A stretch of DNA of 64,000 nucleotides from positions 88,043,972 through 88,107,971 of the forward strand of contig OX328124.1 in assembly GCA_946811695.1 (NCBI GenBank), read 5' to 3'. The position numbers were made by a program, and so were the translations under genes. Position 1 is the first letter of the stretch, and each line of letters starts with the position of its first letter. The notes below the pieces were generated by a model. The model had not been told where the DNA came from. It was given only the letters and a program-made list of their open reading frames with translations, and did not search any database. Below are positions 1 through 11,651 of this stretch, one piece after another. Source of the stretch: Gonocerus acuteangulatus (taxonomy: Eukaryota; Arthropoda; Insecta; Hemiptera; Coreidae).

Positions 1-1018
1 GTTGATCTTCAGAGGGAGCATAAGTCTAGTGGAAGAACCCTTGGATAGGCTCCAAACATGTCCTATATACTATATAGGATAACTGAAAATTTTAAAAATC
101 CTTTAATCATATAGTGCTTTTGAAATTATTATTTTTTTGTGTTAAGACCAGTTCAAATTAAATTCCTTATTTGAATATTTGGGGTAGACCAAACTTAAAT
201 CTGTATTAAAAATGTTTTATTTTATGTAAAACTAATTAGCAAGCTAAGTTTTAAATAAATGAACTTGTACAGTGAAAAAATGTATGATGCGCATTAATAT
301 ACATTGCATCGTTTTCTTGATGGTTGATAATTAAGATAAATCGCAGACTAAAATGCTTCTAAAAGACGATGATATACTGAAACAGTTAATTTATTTGCTA
401 TTACACTTTATTAACTGTATCACTCTGCAAAGGAATTTTCTGTGACAACTTCAGGAGGCAGTTTCTCATAAGTAAGAGGAATGGAAACTTTTATTTTTTT
501 TTTTTTTATTTTTCGGGGGGGAAAACAAAAAAAAATAGTTTTAAGCATTGCAGGGGGGATTCATCAAGTACTATCTAAAACTTAAGAGAAAATTGCGTTA
601 ATTGACAAAAACTCCTTGTCCCCATTTTGGTTTGCGGAGAGTTGTACTAGTTTGTCCCACAAAGTTACCTATCAGAACGGAGGGACGGCTGACAGAGGGA
701 TTGTGGTGGATTCTAAGTGTGATAGGAGTTTTTGCCTGACAGCGAAGGACTGTCCGTTCAATGGCTGCCCTAAATCGAATATATCAGCAAACCTCGGTTC
801 TGCACAAAAAGGGTGATATGTTTGTGATTAAGTCTTAAACATTCATCGTAATATTTCTTAAACTTCCTAGCCGAAGAGATTAAAAATTATTTACAGAATG
901 GAAACAACTTTAAAGGTTTGTGTAACATGTTAAATGGACCATTACGATCTAGCGATACAATCTGATTCCTGAAAAATAAACATTTGTTTTTGTTTTTATT
1001 ATTCGTATATGTCATTTA
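1..1018. other. AT-rich stretch without recognisable gene
   Basis: I see no gene here. It contains a T-rich/G-run tract near 489-520. An open frame at 616-816 opens on TTG, not ATG, and matches nothing I recognise. Confidence 0.5.
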
Positions 1019-1675
1019 TCTATATATATAAAAATCACGTGTCTGTCTGTTTATTTGTTTGTTCCTTATACAAATCTTCACCGTTTGACCGATTTTGACC
1101 AAACTTGGAACGCAGGTAGGTCTTGATACGGGAAATCTCCTCGGCTAGGCCAAAATAGTCAAATTTCAAAATTTGGTCAAAAGGTCAAAAGTATTGTACA
1201 AGAAAAATTGGCTACACTGAACCATTCAGATTCTGACGGCCATTTTGAATAATGTCTCACATTTATTTGTTGATGTTCTTGATAATTAGAATAACTCGAA
1301 CTCATTGATGACTTTACATCATTATATAATCATACTTTACATCATATATAACATTTAATGCAGTTTATTTCAATTTTAAAATCAACAGTCACTGTACAAC
1401 TAAAGAGCGCTGGCCTTTCTTTAATAAGAGCTATCTACTCGCAGGCTATGCTGCTGGCCTCTGTCGGATGTTATATGAAGTGCTGTGGTACTGGCCTCTG
1501 TCGGGGTTTTTCAGAACTGTTGTGGTGCTGGCATTCTGAACTACATCTAGCCAGATATAAACAAATTCACACCGCTTGACCGATTTCGACGTAACTGGGT
1601 ATACAGGTAGATTTTGATACAGGGAGAGTCATAGGCAGAAAGTAGGTGTAGCATGGCACGCCGGGTAACAGCTAG
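1019..1675 (+). mobile_element. Short non-autonomous Helitron
   Basis: The 5' end reads TC followed by TATATATATAAAAATCACG. The 3' end is a short GC-rich terminus followed by CTAG at 1672-1675. The flanking bases are A (1018) and T (1676), as expected for Helitron insertion between A and T. There is no Rep/helicase coding capacity. A 5'-proximal motif (ACCGTTTGACCGATTTTGAC, about 1080) recurs in altered form near 1570, so the interior carries a diverged direct duplication. The same 5' terminus appears reversed at 45179 and 63480. Confidence 0.7.
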
Positions 1676-1676
1676 T

Positions 1677-2530
1677 TTGTAATAACTTTACATTCTGTCA
1701 CTGGTGTCTCGGGTTTCTTCTTCGGCTTACATTAATAAAAAAGCATAATAATGAAGAGAAAAAAATTGTGGTCGTTAAACATGACTCTGAGAATGACTTG
1801 GTGACCACATTGGAGATTTTACGTTGTAAGTCAAAAAAACGTATCTCTAAAGAAGAAAGCCGTCACCCAAGAATAAAATACTTCCCAGCTAAGAAGCATT
1901 AGATAGAAACTTATGTACACCTATAGATTGGATCATATTGTAAACACTTGCAACACTGTTGCTGGCGCTGGATCTCATAGATCCACTTAGCACCTAAGGG
2001 TAGATTTTCAGCACCTACTTCTAACTCCCTGGAGTGGTGGATATCCCATTTTCTTTATCTTTCTCACGTGTATTATAATTAGGGATTCACGCAGTAGACA
2101 GTAGTGTGTTGATCTTCGCATCTGCAATATATTTTCCAGAGAAATCCGTCTGATATCTCCCCCAGATACCTCCCCCAGCACCGCTGTATGTATTTTTGTT
2201 TCATTTAATTTTTCTCAATTTAACGCTATTTTTTGTATTTCATTAGAACATACTGCAATTCAAAACGGAATTATTATGTTTGGTTACAGAAGAGAAAGAA
2301 GAAATGGTGATGAAATTGTCCGTCAAAGGCTGTTACTTCGTCAACTTGGATGAGAAATCATGTAGATCAGTTGGTAAAATGGGCGGTACTTTCTAACCTG
2401 TATGACCTGACATCGCTGATTATAGAAATAGTGCCTCAAAGTATATATTCATTCATTAATAAATCGTTTACGAAGCATGATACCTTATAAAACCCTGGAG
2501 TTCACTAAAATTGGATGTTTTTAAGTAATT
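1677..2530. other. No recognisable feature
   Basis: AT-rich sequence with no ORF of note and no repeat that I could relate to the rest of the window. Confidence 0.45.
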
Positions 2531-2950
2531 TTCAATTTGAGAGAATGGTTCTCACAGATCCTGGTAGGAGGAGCAATACATTTTCAATTTGGGAGAATGG
2601 ATCTCACAGATCCTGGTAGGAGGCGCAATACATTTGCAATTTGAGAGAATGGATCTCACAGATCCTGGTAGGAGGAGCAATACATTTTCAATTTGAGAGA
2701 ATGGATCTCACAGATCCTGGTAGGAGGAGCAATACATTTTCAATTTGGGAGAATGGATCTCACAGATCCTGGTAGGAGGCGCAATACATTTGCAATTTGA
2801 GAGAATGGATCTCACAGATCCTGGTAGGAGGAGCAATACATTTTCAATTTGAGAGAATGGATCTCACAGATCCTGGTAGGAGGAGCAATACATTTTCAAT
2901 TTGAGAGAATGGATCTCACAGATCCTGGTAGGAAGAGCAATAAATTTTCA
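2531..2950 (+). repeat. 52-bp tandem repeat, about 8 copies, with 156-bp higher-order unit
   Basis: The unit contains GAGAATGGATCTCACAGATC and CTGGTAGGAGGAGCAATACA. About eight units follow head to tail with 0-3 differences each. Units 2-4 and 5-7 share the same variants in the same order (GGGAG plus AGGCGC in the first of each triplet), so three units were duplicated together as a 156-bp block. The last unit (AGGAAGAGCAATAAA) is diverged. Confidence 0.95.
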
Positions 2951-4139
2951 ATTTTACAGCAATTGAAAAATCCCGAACGGTATTTTACCTGTAACTACGA
3001 TTTATTACATTTTTCTTTCTTTTAGTTTCGGAAAAGAAGAAAACTTCATTTACTATCAATGATCCCATCTTCTTCAATATTCAGCATCTCCCGAATAACA
3101 ATTACTCGAAAGGTATTCCCCAATATTTATTTAGAGCTTTATATTGTCCAGATTTGAATATTTAACCTGTTTTTTTCTCTCCCACTCAGAGAGAAATCAG
3201 GTTTTTAGCGTTCGCATATTCGGTCTAATCCAAGTTGACTTTCTGTTCAGGCGTTCAAATTGAAGAAAATACATAATGTTTGCTCTGCAAAAACTTTCAA
3301 TAAAGTCGAATAAAAATTATTTATTAATATCATATTCATTCGTGTTTCATATCGAATAATTTATATACCTATCAGTATGTAGCCCATTATTGTAACTTCA
3401 TAATATGATAATAAGTCATTACATATTATTTGTTTCCTTTTTAGTATTTTAGGTTCTATTTTACCCTTAAAGCCCTCACAGGATGTAATGCGCAATGTGA
3501 ATTTAATATTGGCATTATAAAAAAAATATTTAAAATAATCTATGAGCGGAAAGTAAAAACAAATAAAAACATTTCACACCTGATTAATGCTTTACAAGTT
3601 TCAAATCATCATTGATGTTTCTTTTGGCGTATACATCGTGTTTTTCATATATAATACGACGGAAGACTTGTTTTTTTATCCACTAGTGATGCTTTTATGT
3701 TAATGAAACGTAACGGTATGGACATGATAATTGAATATTAGGGAAAACATGTTATACTAATATTGGTAGATTGGACGGACCGATAGAACAAACAAATGTC
3801 CGAACGGATTATTGATGTTAACACAACCTAGAACATATAATCCCTCTCTCATATAGCCTTCACATAGATGTTCCAGACTAATAAATCATTAATATTAATT
3901 ATAATTACAATAGTTTTCATCAACGGAATTAGGTACCATTTATGTAGTAAACTATATTACTCTTTCGTAGTGAACAATTCCAGATAAATTTCTCTAGGCG
4001 CTTCTTGAACAAAAGATTTTGGGCTATTTATTTCCAATTTTACAGACAAAAAAAAACTTTCAAAGGAACGAAGTCCACACATTCGCTAGATTAAGAATTT
4101 ATTACCCGTATTGAGTAAGTCTTATCGAAAATTGAATGA
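2951..4139. other. No recognisable feature
   Basis: AT-rich non-coding sequence. I see no ORF, RNA gene or element ends. Confidence 0.45.
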
Positions 4140-4345
4140 TAACACTTTTCGTAAGCTTTCCAGTTAACAAGATTACCCAACCGTTTTTCGAAATCTCAAA
4201 ATAAATCTCTTTGTAAATACATTTTTTGCCCCAATATTTCTTCAAACCAAAACGCCACTAATATATATGTCTTACTTTTAATGATTTCCAAAAGCCTAAA
4301 ACGGTATTCAAATTAATTTTTTGGGAATTGTATACAAATACAAGT
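4140..4345 (+). repeat. Diverged fragment of repeat family A
   Basis: Short blocks such as CGTAAGCTTTCCAG, CCCAACCGTTTTTCGAAATCTC and AAAACGGTATTCAAA occur in the same order as in the family A copies near 20 kb and 28 kb. The surrounding sequence has diverged beyond alignment by eye. Confidence 0.45.
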
Positions 4346-4486
4346 ACCGGGGATGGATTCAGCTCTTTATCAAATATGAGCTTTTGAACCAGGAAAAGTG
4401 GTTTTGTTTACCTACTTCAACTAAATCAAATTGTTTTAAAGCCTGCTAGGAGAGTCAACAGACAAATATGCACATGTGTACACACA

Positions 4487-4499
4487 CAAATATATATAC

Positions 4500-4558
<59 letters not shown>

Positions 4559-4559
4559 C

Positions 4560-4623
<64 letters not shown>

Positions 4624-4632
4624 ATTTATATT
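4487..4632. repeat. (TA)n microsatellite with TACA interruptions
   Basis: A long TA dinucleotide run interrupted by TACATATA units in two blocks. The Tyr-Ile 'ORF' read through it is an artefact of the repeat. Confidence 0.95.
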
Positions 4633-6128
4633 TAGAAGGATTCTTCCCTATGGAAGAGGAGACGCTAAAATTTTGTTCTGGTGAAGTATTTTTGAATCAC
4701 ATGAACTATCAATGATGGCAGAGAATATTTTACAATATAATTCATTTGCCGTGTAGACGCTCTAGAGAGCTCCAGCTGGTGAAGTTATTGAAAGATTTTC
4801 ACTAGAATACTTAGTTAGTCATGCCTTGGCAGGTGTTTACCAAGAAAATTAATATTCCAAACCTTCTGCTCAAATTGTTCTTCTGTATTCCTGTAGCAAC
4901 TTCACTGTTTTCAATGCCCATTATTACCCTCCTTAGAGAAGGTTTCCCAGTTCAGAAGTAATTAAAGAGGGGAATATATGTAAAAAAAAAACTATGTCCT
5001 TGAAGGGGGAGGACGGTTATTTTGTGACTAAATTATTAATTTGCCGTAATATTTGCTTCGTTGCAAAAGCAATTCCTGCCAATTTGGTAATAGATGATAA
5101 TAACGTAATTAGGCAAAATAAATCGTCATTTTTATGAGAACATAGCAATATTAGAGAATATTACCTTCAAATAATAAGTAGGTATTGATTAATGTTTCCT
5201 GACAACATTGAATTCTTTTTCTCACATTAAAAATAAATGGATGATCTGTGTCTAGAGAGTAAAACATACCACAGGGCTGTAATAAGAAAAGAAAGGAGTA
5301 ATACAGGTTGTTACAAGTAAACGTCTAAATGGTCAAATCTTGTTTAAATTAAGTGCTTTACATTCTTTCTTCTCTAAACTCAATTAAGACTTGCATTTAA
5401 TACTTAATGAGTTAATTGGTGAATTAGTGAAATGCTTTGGCATCTTCTTTATACATGTTTTTCAAGTCCCTACAATTTTACTACATTACCTCAATAAAAA
5501 ATAGGTTTACAATAAATGCTTCATTAAATAATAATATAATTTCTGAATTATTTTTGCGAATACTGGAAGACTTTATTTATTGAGGTTGAACTAATAAAAG
5601 AATTTTAGAATCATTAATCATTCTTACTATTTGCAGCCAATAACCAATATAAAAGAATATTTACTCTGTACATCAGTATTATGTCTAGATAAATCTATAC
5701 AATAATGTAAAAATCGTTTAGTTAACTATCTATCAGCAGTAATTTATAAAACATTTTGGGGCGTTATTTTAGGTTCTTTGGAACATTTTTTTTTCATTTC
5801 ATAATTTAAACAAGTAATCCAAATCCAGTGTCGAATGTATTCGTTGGTTTATTCGTGTATTCGACATTAAGCTTCTTCCTATTCTTGAACAACCAGAAGC
5901 ATAGCCTACAAGGAGTAGATTAAGGCAAACAAGGATACATGACCAAACATGTTGGGCAAACATGAATCGAATAAAGCAAGTAACAGTGTTTACTCACATT
6001 TCAAGCCTATATTCTAATATATTACCCGACATTGTAGCCCTAAAATAATGAAAATATCTTCTTTAAAAAAAAAAAAAAATTAAACAGAGCAAAATATTAC
6101 CTATTAAAAAGGCTTTAAGCCCTCTTTC

Positions 6129-6162
<34 letters not shown>

Positions 6163-6791
6163 ATCTCACGGGAAGAATATCGCCTCAGAATCCGGCTCCT
6201 ATACCTGGTTTAATAGCTTTCCCAAGACGGCACATATTCCATGATTGAAGTTCGAGTGACAGGCGAGCCATGAATCCCTAATCCGTCTATCCCTAGTATA
6301 AAGATGTCAGTTTACGGAATGGAGGTGGTTTTACGCCTCTATTTTTTAAATTTATCTCAGTTTCCGCTCTTGTTTTGAAGATTTTTTTTTCTTTTACAGT
6401 GCAACGACATCTAGGCCATTAGCACCAGGTTCTTCCATTAGCATCTATCGGTAGCCACCCTGCGACTATACGTTTGGTGGATAATCGAATTTAAGCATCG
6501 ATAAAAAATTAGGTGGTTTACCTGCCCACCTGATTGAATCTTTTAATGTGACCCGCCAGGGTTGGCGGGAAGTTAAGCCCCATGAGCTATCTATCACGTT
6601 TACTGATGTGACCAGAAATATTTAAAGTTTAAGCTTCTAAAGAGTTACGAGAAGGGTGTGAAACGTGTGGAGCATTGAATAAAGGATTTTTAGCTAAAGC
6701 AATGGCGTGTTTTTCTTATAGACCAGAGTGAATTTAGTGATTTTGAAGGTCCCAATAAACAAAATAACTTATGAACATAGCTAATGAAAAT
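4633..6791. other. Non-coding stretch with poly-A tracts and a possible SINE tail
   Basis: No gene seen. Poly-A runs lie near 6065-6081 and 6132-6160 and may be old retroposon tails. Around 6400-6440 a sequence resembling the reverse of the shared SINE 3' tail (CATCTAGGCCATTAGCACC) suggests a degraded minus-strand SINE; this is a weak call. Confidence 0.4.
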
Positions 6792-7439
6792 TGTCCCCTA
6801 GGACAATAGGCGTCGCCATGCGCTACCGAGCGGGTCCACAAGGTTGCGGATAGTGGCACGGGCTACAGATATGTAGCCTAGGGGCTTTATGCCTTCCCGG
6901 ACAGCTTGGCAATTACAGGCACGGGTCCTGCCCTCCCTGAGAGATCAGGATCAGTCCCCCCCTGTATCTCTCCTGGAAGGAAACCGTAGGGGGTGCTTTT
7001 AACAATTCCGGGCCAGTGACCATTCTGGTGCTAAGGGGCTCATGGCACCCTTATTTTGGTCATGAGTTCCCAAAATGGTACTACGGCTGGGTTGGTGGCA
7101 GGAATCACGTTGTGGTTGCCTGTCGTGCGTAGTGGTCATATGGTTGGATGCTCCGCTGCAGAGTAGCCAGAATTTGGAGGTGTTCTGAATTGAGCGAGAC
7201 TCATGCGCTCTGCAGAGGGCGGAAGCGACAATAGTAGGCGGCCCTTCCCGAGGGCCGTCTTGTGATCTCCCATGGACAGCGAAAGACCCCATGGGGGATC
7301 GCAGGGAAGCCCTCATCTCAGTGAGCGTTAGTAAGGATTGTGTGTTAAGGGAGAGGCTTAGTGAGGGCTCATAACGCTAAGTACGGGTCTCTTTCCGTTT
7401 CCACTTTCTGGCGCGCGCACACCTGTCCCCTAGGACAGC
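6792..7439 (+). mobile_element. GC-rich block flanked by 14-bp direct repeats; possible LINE 5' region
   Basis: This ~630-bp block is clearly richer in GC than its neighbours. It is bracketed by identical copies of TGTCCCCTAGGACA at 6792-6805 and 7424-7437. No convincing ORF is present; the minus-strand frame at 6999-7316 has no features I recognise. It directly precedes a LINE ORF2 C-terminus, so I infer a LINE 5' untranslated or ORF1 region joined to the 3' end by an internal deletion. The alternative is an unrelated insertion with a target duplication. Confidence 0.4.
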
Positions 7440-7445
7440 ACATGT

Positions 7446-7778
7446 AGGAGCGAATTTCTTAGAGAAGAACGTGACACAAGACCATGGGATACAGCTTCAC
7501 GTCACTCTCAGAGGGAAGAAGGTGTTCTGGCACGTTTGCGAATAGGCCACTGTGCAATAACCCTTGGTTACCTTCTCAACAATCTGCACCCACCCACTTG
7601 TGAAATATGCCAAATGCCTAGAACTATAGAACACAAAATCATCCAACGCAAAAAGTCTTCTACATATCGTTCACTCTATAACATTCCAAGAACTCTACAG
7701 GAAGCTCTACAAGATGATGAAACGACTATAAAAAATTTGATAAACTTCCCCAATCAAGGGATCAAGATATACAAATAA
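7446..7778 (+). pseudogene. LINE ORF2 C-terminal fragment (post-RT/RNase H region)
   Basis: The open frame reads ...REEGVLARLRIGHCAITLGYLL then PPTCEICQMPRTIEH and ends ...TIKNLINFPNQGI before a TAA. In LINE families with a C-terminal RNase H (R1/I/Loa type), ORF2 ends with a block of this form: RLRIGHTxLTHGYLL, a CxxC metal-binding segment and a closing helix. Here the second part of the Cys/His motif is disturbed: the usual Cys after EH is missing. No reverse transcriptase domain precedes it, so it is a dead 3' remnant. Some 80 bp of A-rich 3' sequence follows (to about 7860). Confidence 0.7.
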
Positions 7779-7859
7779 ATATAAAAGCTACATGTACTGC
7801 CAATGATCATCAAGGGTAGAGGCAGAATAATTTAAATAAAAACAAAATTGTCACCTTAC

Positions 7860-8904
7860 AATTGTTACTATTTTTTCGAAATTCTATTTTCATTGGCCCT
7901 AATATGAAATTAAAATAGTTTTGTATTCTAATAGGATAGAAAGTCCGGGATTGAGAAATGCCAAATAGATGTACAATAGTTTCGAATACTCTATTTTACA
8001 GCTTGGCAGATGAAAATACAGGTTTCCACAAATTGATCATGGCAGCAGGGCTCTCTCACGATACCAACTTGTACACGGTGTTTGCATAGATGATCTTCAG
8101 AGTCAAGTAAAACTTACACAATGTTAGTGAATTTTCAGAATGGCTCTTCCCCTGAAACAAAATGCCTAACTTGGTTTCTCCTTTGTAAGGGATAGAGGAA
8201 GTTTACTGATTAAGACTAAGTCGAATGTCTCCTGTGATCTGTGAAGCGGAGTCCTGTCCCAGCCTCCAGGCAGCTCAAAGTGTCTCCACTCTCAGACCAA
8301 ACAGGAGGCTGAGTGAGGATTTTCATTAACACACCGGGGGTTACACCGACCATCACTCATTAACTGAATGCTGCTTTGTCGGATGTTTGACGATCCCAAG
8401 CCGTACAAGATCAAAGCTATCCTTCTTGGGAGGGTACAATTTTCTAGAATGTTAAGGCCACATTTTACACAAGTCTCTTTAAAAGTAACAGATTCATGGT
8501 AAATTAATAACATTAATTTGGTTAGATTCATGGTAATGAGAAGAACTAAAATACTATGTCTTTCTTGTGTAAATGAATTGATCAAAGCAGAAGACATGCT
8601 TTCAGCGTTTTTCCTCTTAATTTTGACTCACTAAAGCAATCCATGCTGACGAGAATTATTAATATATGAATTGAAAGGACTCTTTATGAAATAATTTTGT
8701 ATTTGGACGCCCAGATTGTCGAGGTAATCAGTAAATCAGCGATGTATGCTGGGATGATGGGAGTCAGGAAGACCAACGAGTGACTGGAAATATCGAATTA
8801 GACAAACGTCCTTTACCATCAGCTGGACGGATATATGGAGTCCCAAGACTGCTATGGATATCCATTGGAGTATCATAGAATGCACTTGTCATTATAAAGC
8901 GTGT
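7860..8904. other. No recognisable feature
   Basis: Non-coding. The minus-strand frames at 8292-8597 and 8764-8988 show no motif I recognise. Confidence 0.4.
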
Positions 8905-9015
8905 GCGGAAGGGATCATGCGGGTCAATACATATCAAATCAACCAATGGATGTTGCTGGTATGTTTTATTTAATTTGTAACAGTACAATTTCCATATGTA
9001 AATCTACCTGGAAGC

Positions 9016-9076
<61 letters not shown>

Positions 9077-10055
9077 TAAATTTTATTATTAGTAATTCAG
9101 TCGTTGACAACCATTTCGTTTGTGAAGTTCGGTCATTTGTGGCGTTTTCAGAGGTTAGCAATAAGTTAAATAACTTCTTTATTTATTAAGCTACTAACTT
9201 GAACTGAAAACCATCTTATTCTACATAAAGTTATCTACAAAAATGGTACCTATCAAAAAGTTGCTACGTATTCAGGGAAGTGCCTAAAATTAACATAAAT
9301 ATCGTAAACAAATTGGAGCAAACTTGTATTTTCACATTTTTTTTAAAACAAACTATGGATACTCATATTTAATATTTCCCCCTTAAAAACAAAAAAAAAA
9401 AAACAAAAAAAAACATGACTGCAGTTAGCCTCCACTTTATGGATCACAGTCAACCATTGATTTTTCTTTTTTTACTAATTTCAAATATTCTTACAATTTA
9501 GATGAGATAGAAGAAATCTTATTGCAGATTCTTTTTCTACATTAAAACTTCTTTCAAGTAGAGCTATTATAATTTTTGAGATGGCTTTGCTACAGCCGTG
9601 AGGCAACATTACATTGCAAATTTATGACAATTTTCTGACAAGTTATTGCTTTTGAAGTTGTATATCTCTAGATATGCTTAACGGATTTTAATGGGTGTGG
9701 ACTTGTTTTTAAACTACCAATATATAGAGCACCTATATAATAACCTAAAATTTGCATTTTCACTTTTTTAATGACGTTTTTAGTTCAATTTGATAGCTTA
9801 ATAAATAATGAAGTTATTTAACTTATTGCTAACCTCTGAAAACGTCACAAATGACCAAACTTCACAAACAAAATGGTTGCCAACAACTGAATTACTAATA
9901 ATAAAATTGTAAAAAAAAAAAAAAAAAAATAGTTTTTTACTCCCAGATATATGTAAATATGGAAATTGCACTGTTAAAAATTAAATAAAACATGTCAGCA
10001 CAATTTTATTTATTTTTAGTTGATTTCAAATGGATTGACCCTTGCTATTCTTTTT
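8905..10055. mobile_element. Long terminal-inverted-repeat (foldback) element
   Basis: The left arm (about 8905-9200) and right arm (about 9785-10055) are inverted copies, each some 270-290 bp. Both hold GGGTCAAT, ATGTTTTATTTAATTT, CCATATGTAAATCTA/CATATTTACATATA, GTAATTCAGTCGTTGACAAC and AGGTTAGCAATAAGTTAAAT in mirrored order. The left arm contains a (TA)n run (9019-9074) where the right arm has poly-A (9911-9929). The ~580-bp centre has no ORF. It is probably a non-autonomous DNA transposon; I could not identify a clear target duplication. Confidence 0.75.
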
Positions 10056-10210
10056 AGCAGGTCGGGAACTCATTGCTTCCGGGGGAACTCTCGAGCATTC
10101 TCGGGTAAATTTTGGAGTTTTTTCAGTGGAACTTCAAGAGTCACAATCCTTCAAAAATTGGTAAATATTGATGAACATATTTTGAAGGGTATTAAATAAA
10201 AAGTAATTAA

Positions 10211-10213
<3 letters not shown>

Positions 10214-10264
<51 letters not shown>
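10214..10264. repeat. (TA)n microsatellite
   Basis: A pure TA dinucleotide run of about 50 bp. Confidence 0.95.
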
Positions 10265-10268
<4 letters not shown>

Positions 10269-10316
10269 TCGTTTTTAACGGCGCATCAACTATTTTGCTA
10301 TTAGCGCCGTTAACAA
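10265..10316 (-). repeat. Isolated SINE 3' tail
   Basis: TTTTTAACGGCGCATCAACT ... TTAGCGCCGTTAAC is the reverse complement of the tail carried by the 5S- and tRNA-headed SINEs at 30.5, 33.1 and 35.7 kb. No head is present, so this is a heavily 5'-truncated copy. Confidence 0.6.
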
Positions 10317-10905
10317 ATATATTATCCTTACATTCTTTTATAATTCTCGAATCTTTTAAGTTTTCTTTTATACTGAAAGACGTGATATTGAAAATGGGTT
10401 ACATTCATGCTTCATAGGACAAAAAAAAAGGTTCAGTTTTCACTCTGGCCCTTTGTAGTGGGTATGAAATTTGTTGGCGTCAAAGAAAAGCAAGTTACTA
10501 ACCTCATGTATTCCGGAGATTGTATTCCTTTCTGATTTCCCTGTCCGCTACTGAAAAAAGCAATTAACGTAGGAAGAAGTCATTCGTTGAATATTACAGC
10601 TGAAAGTTTTTTCATGCGGTTTGCAGTGAAAAGTACGATTGAAATCATTACTGTTTAAACACTTTGACCGCAACAGTTGATGAGTTTTTAAAAAATCATT
10701 TACTTCATGTCCGGGTTAATTTAAATTTGGTACTTTATCAACTGATTAATGAGGTTGATTTTTATATTTCTAAAAACTCTTTTGAAGAGACACCAGAAAG
10801 GGCAATAACAAAAAACAAAATTACTTTAGCCAAAATTCATTTATTCCTTGTTCAACATGTTTCAAGATCTTCCTAGCCTTAAAACTATTTCCGATCACAG
10901 CATTA
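10317..10905. other. No confirmed gene; one small open frame
   Basis: A 70-codon frame at 10664-10876 opens on TTG and has no ATG near its start. Its composition is mixed rather than repetitive (VDEFLKNHLLHVRVNLNLVL...), so it could be a relic exon or transposon fragment. I do not recognise it. Confidence 0.3.
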
Positions 10906-11110
10906 AAATAACTCTTTCCAGATTTTAAACAATTATTTCTCCGACTGACATCGCCCAATAAAAAATGGGCTTAAAATGTTTTTTTAATTAATGTTTTAAA
11001 ATAGAATGGCTACGTTCTACATATCACAATTTCTAAACCATTTTCGAGATATTTAGGAAAATATACCAAGATCCCAAAACTTTTCATGTCTGCTAATAAT
11101 TGTTTTTCTA
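10906..11110 (+). repeat. Single internal module of repeat family A
   Basis: The blocks TTATTTCTCCGACTGACATC, CATTTTCGAGATATTTAGGA and CCCAAAACTTTTCATGTCTG follow the same order as the modules near 20.4 and 28.3 kb. This is a solo, diverged module. Confidence 0.6.
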
Positions 11111-11367
11111 ATACCGGTAATTATGATGACATTTTCACATTATGCATCAAATTTCCTATAAGATGTCATGTACCTTGTGCAAACATTTCTCAAACCAAAC
11201 TCACAGCTGTCACCCAAACAAATAACTCATCACGAAATAAAGTTTATTTTTATTTTTAATGTTCCACAGTTAGGTAGATGGGACTCTCAGTAAAGTTGCA
11301 TTATTTCATTACCGGGGATAATTTTTTAGTAAGTGTTGATGATGCTTGGCATGGGTAAATTCTGGTC

Positions 11368-11371
<4 letters not shown>

Positions 11372-11415
<44 letters not shown>
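11372..11415 (+). repeat. Poly-A tract of about 44 bp
   Basis: An uninterrupted A run, probably the tail of an old retroposon whose body I cannot identify. Confidence 0.9.
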
Positions 11416-11418
<3 letters not shown>

Positions 11419-11651
11419 AAAAATTTTGGCTTTCAATAATTTACTTAATTAATTATTTGTTTGGGTGGCGGCTATGAATTTGGTTCGAGAAAGTTTGGCA
11501 CAGGGCACACGGAAACGCCTATATGTAGGGAAATAATGCAAGTAAAAGTTTTTCTTTGGTGGCATTCAAATACACTTTAGTCTGTGTACACCCCCCTCAA
11601 GTATGGCGATTTCCTTCGGGATCACCCTGTGTATATATATATATATATATA

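Noticed and set aside
4476..4715. Tyr-Ile repeat 'proteins' across TA tracts here and at about 9.0, 17.1, 21.0, 21.6, 29.3, 37.5, 39.7, 53.4 and 61.9 kb
   Set aside because: They are six-frame readings of (TA)n microsatellites, open on both strands because TA repeats contain no in-frame stop in these phases.
6999..7316. 105-codon minus-strand frame in the GC-rich block
   Set aside because: Its composition is unremarkable, no motif is seen, and the block is better explained as LINE-associated sequence on the plus strand.
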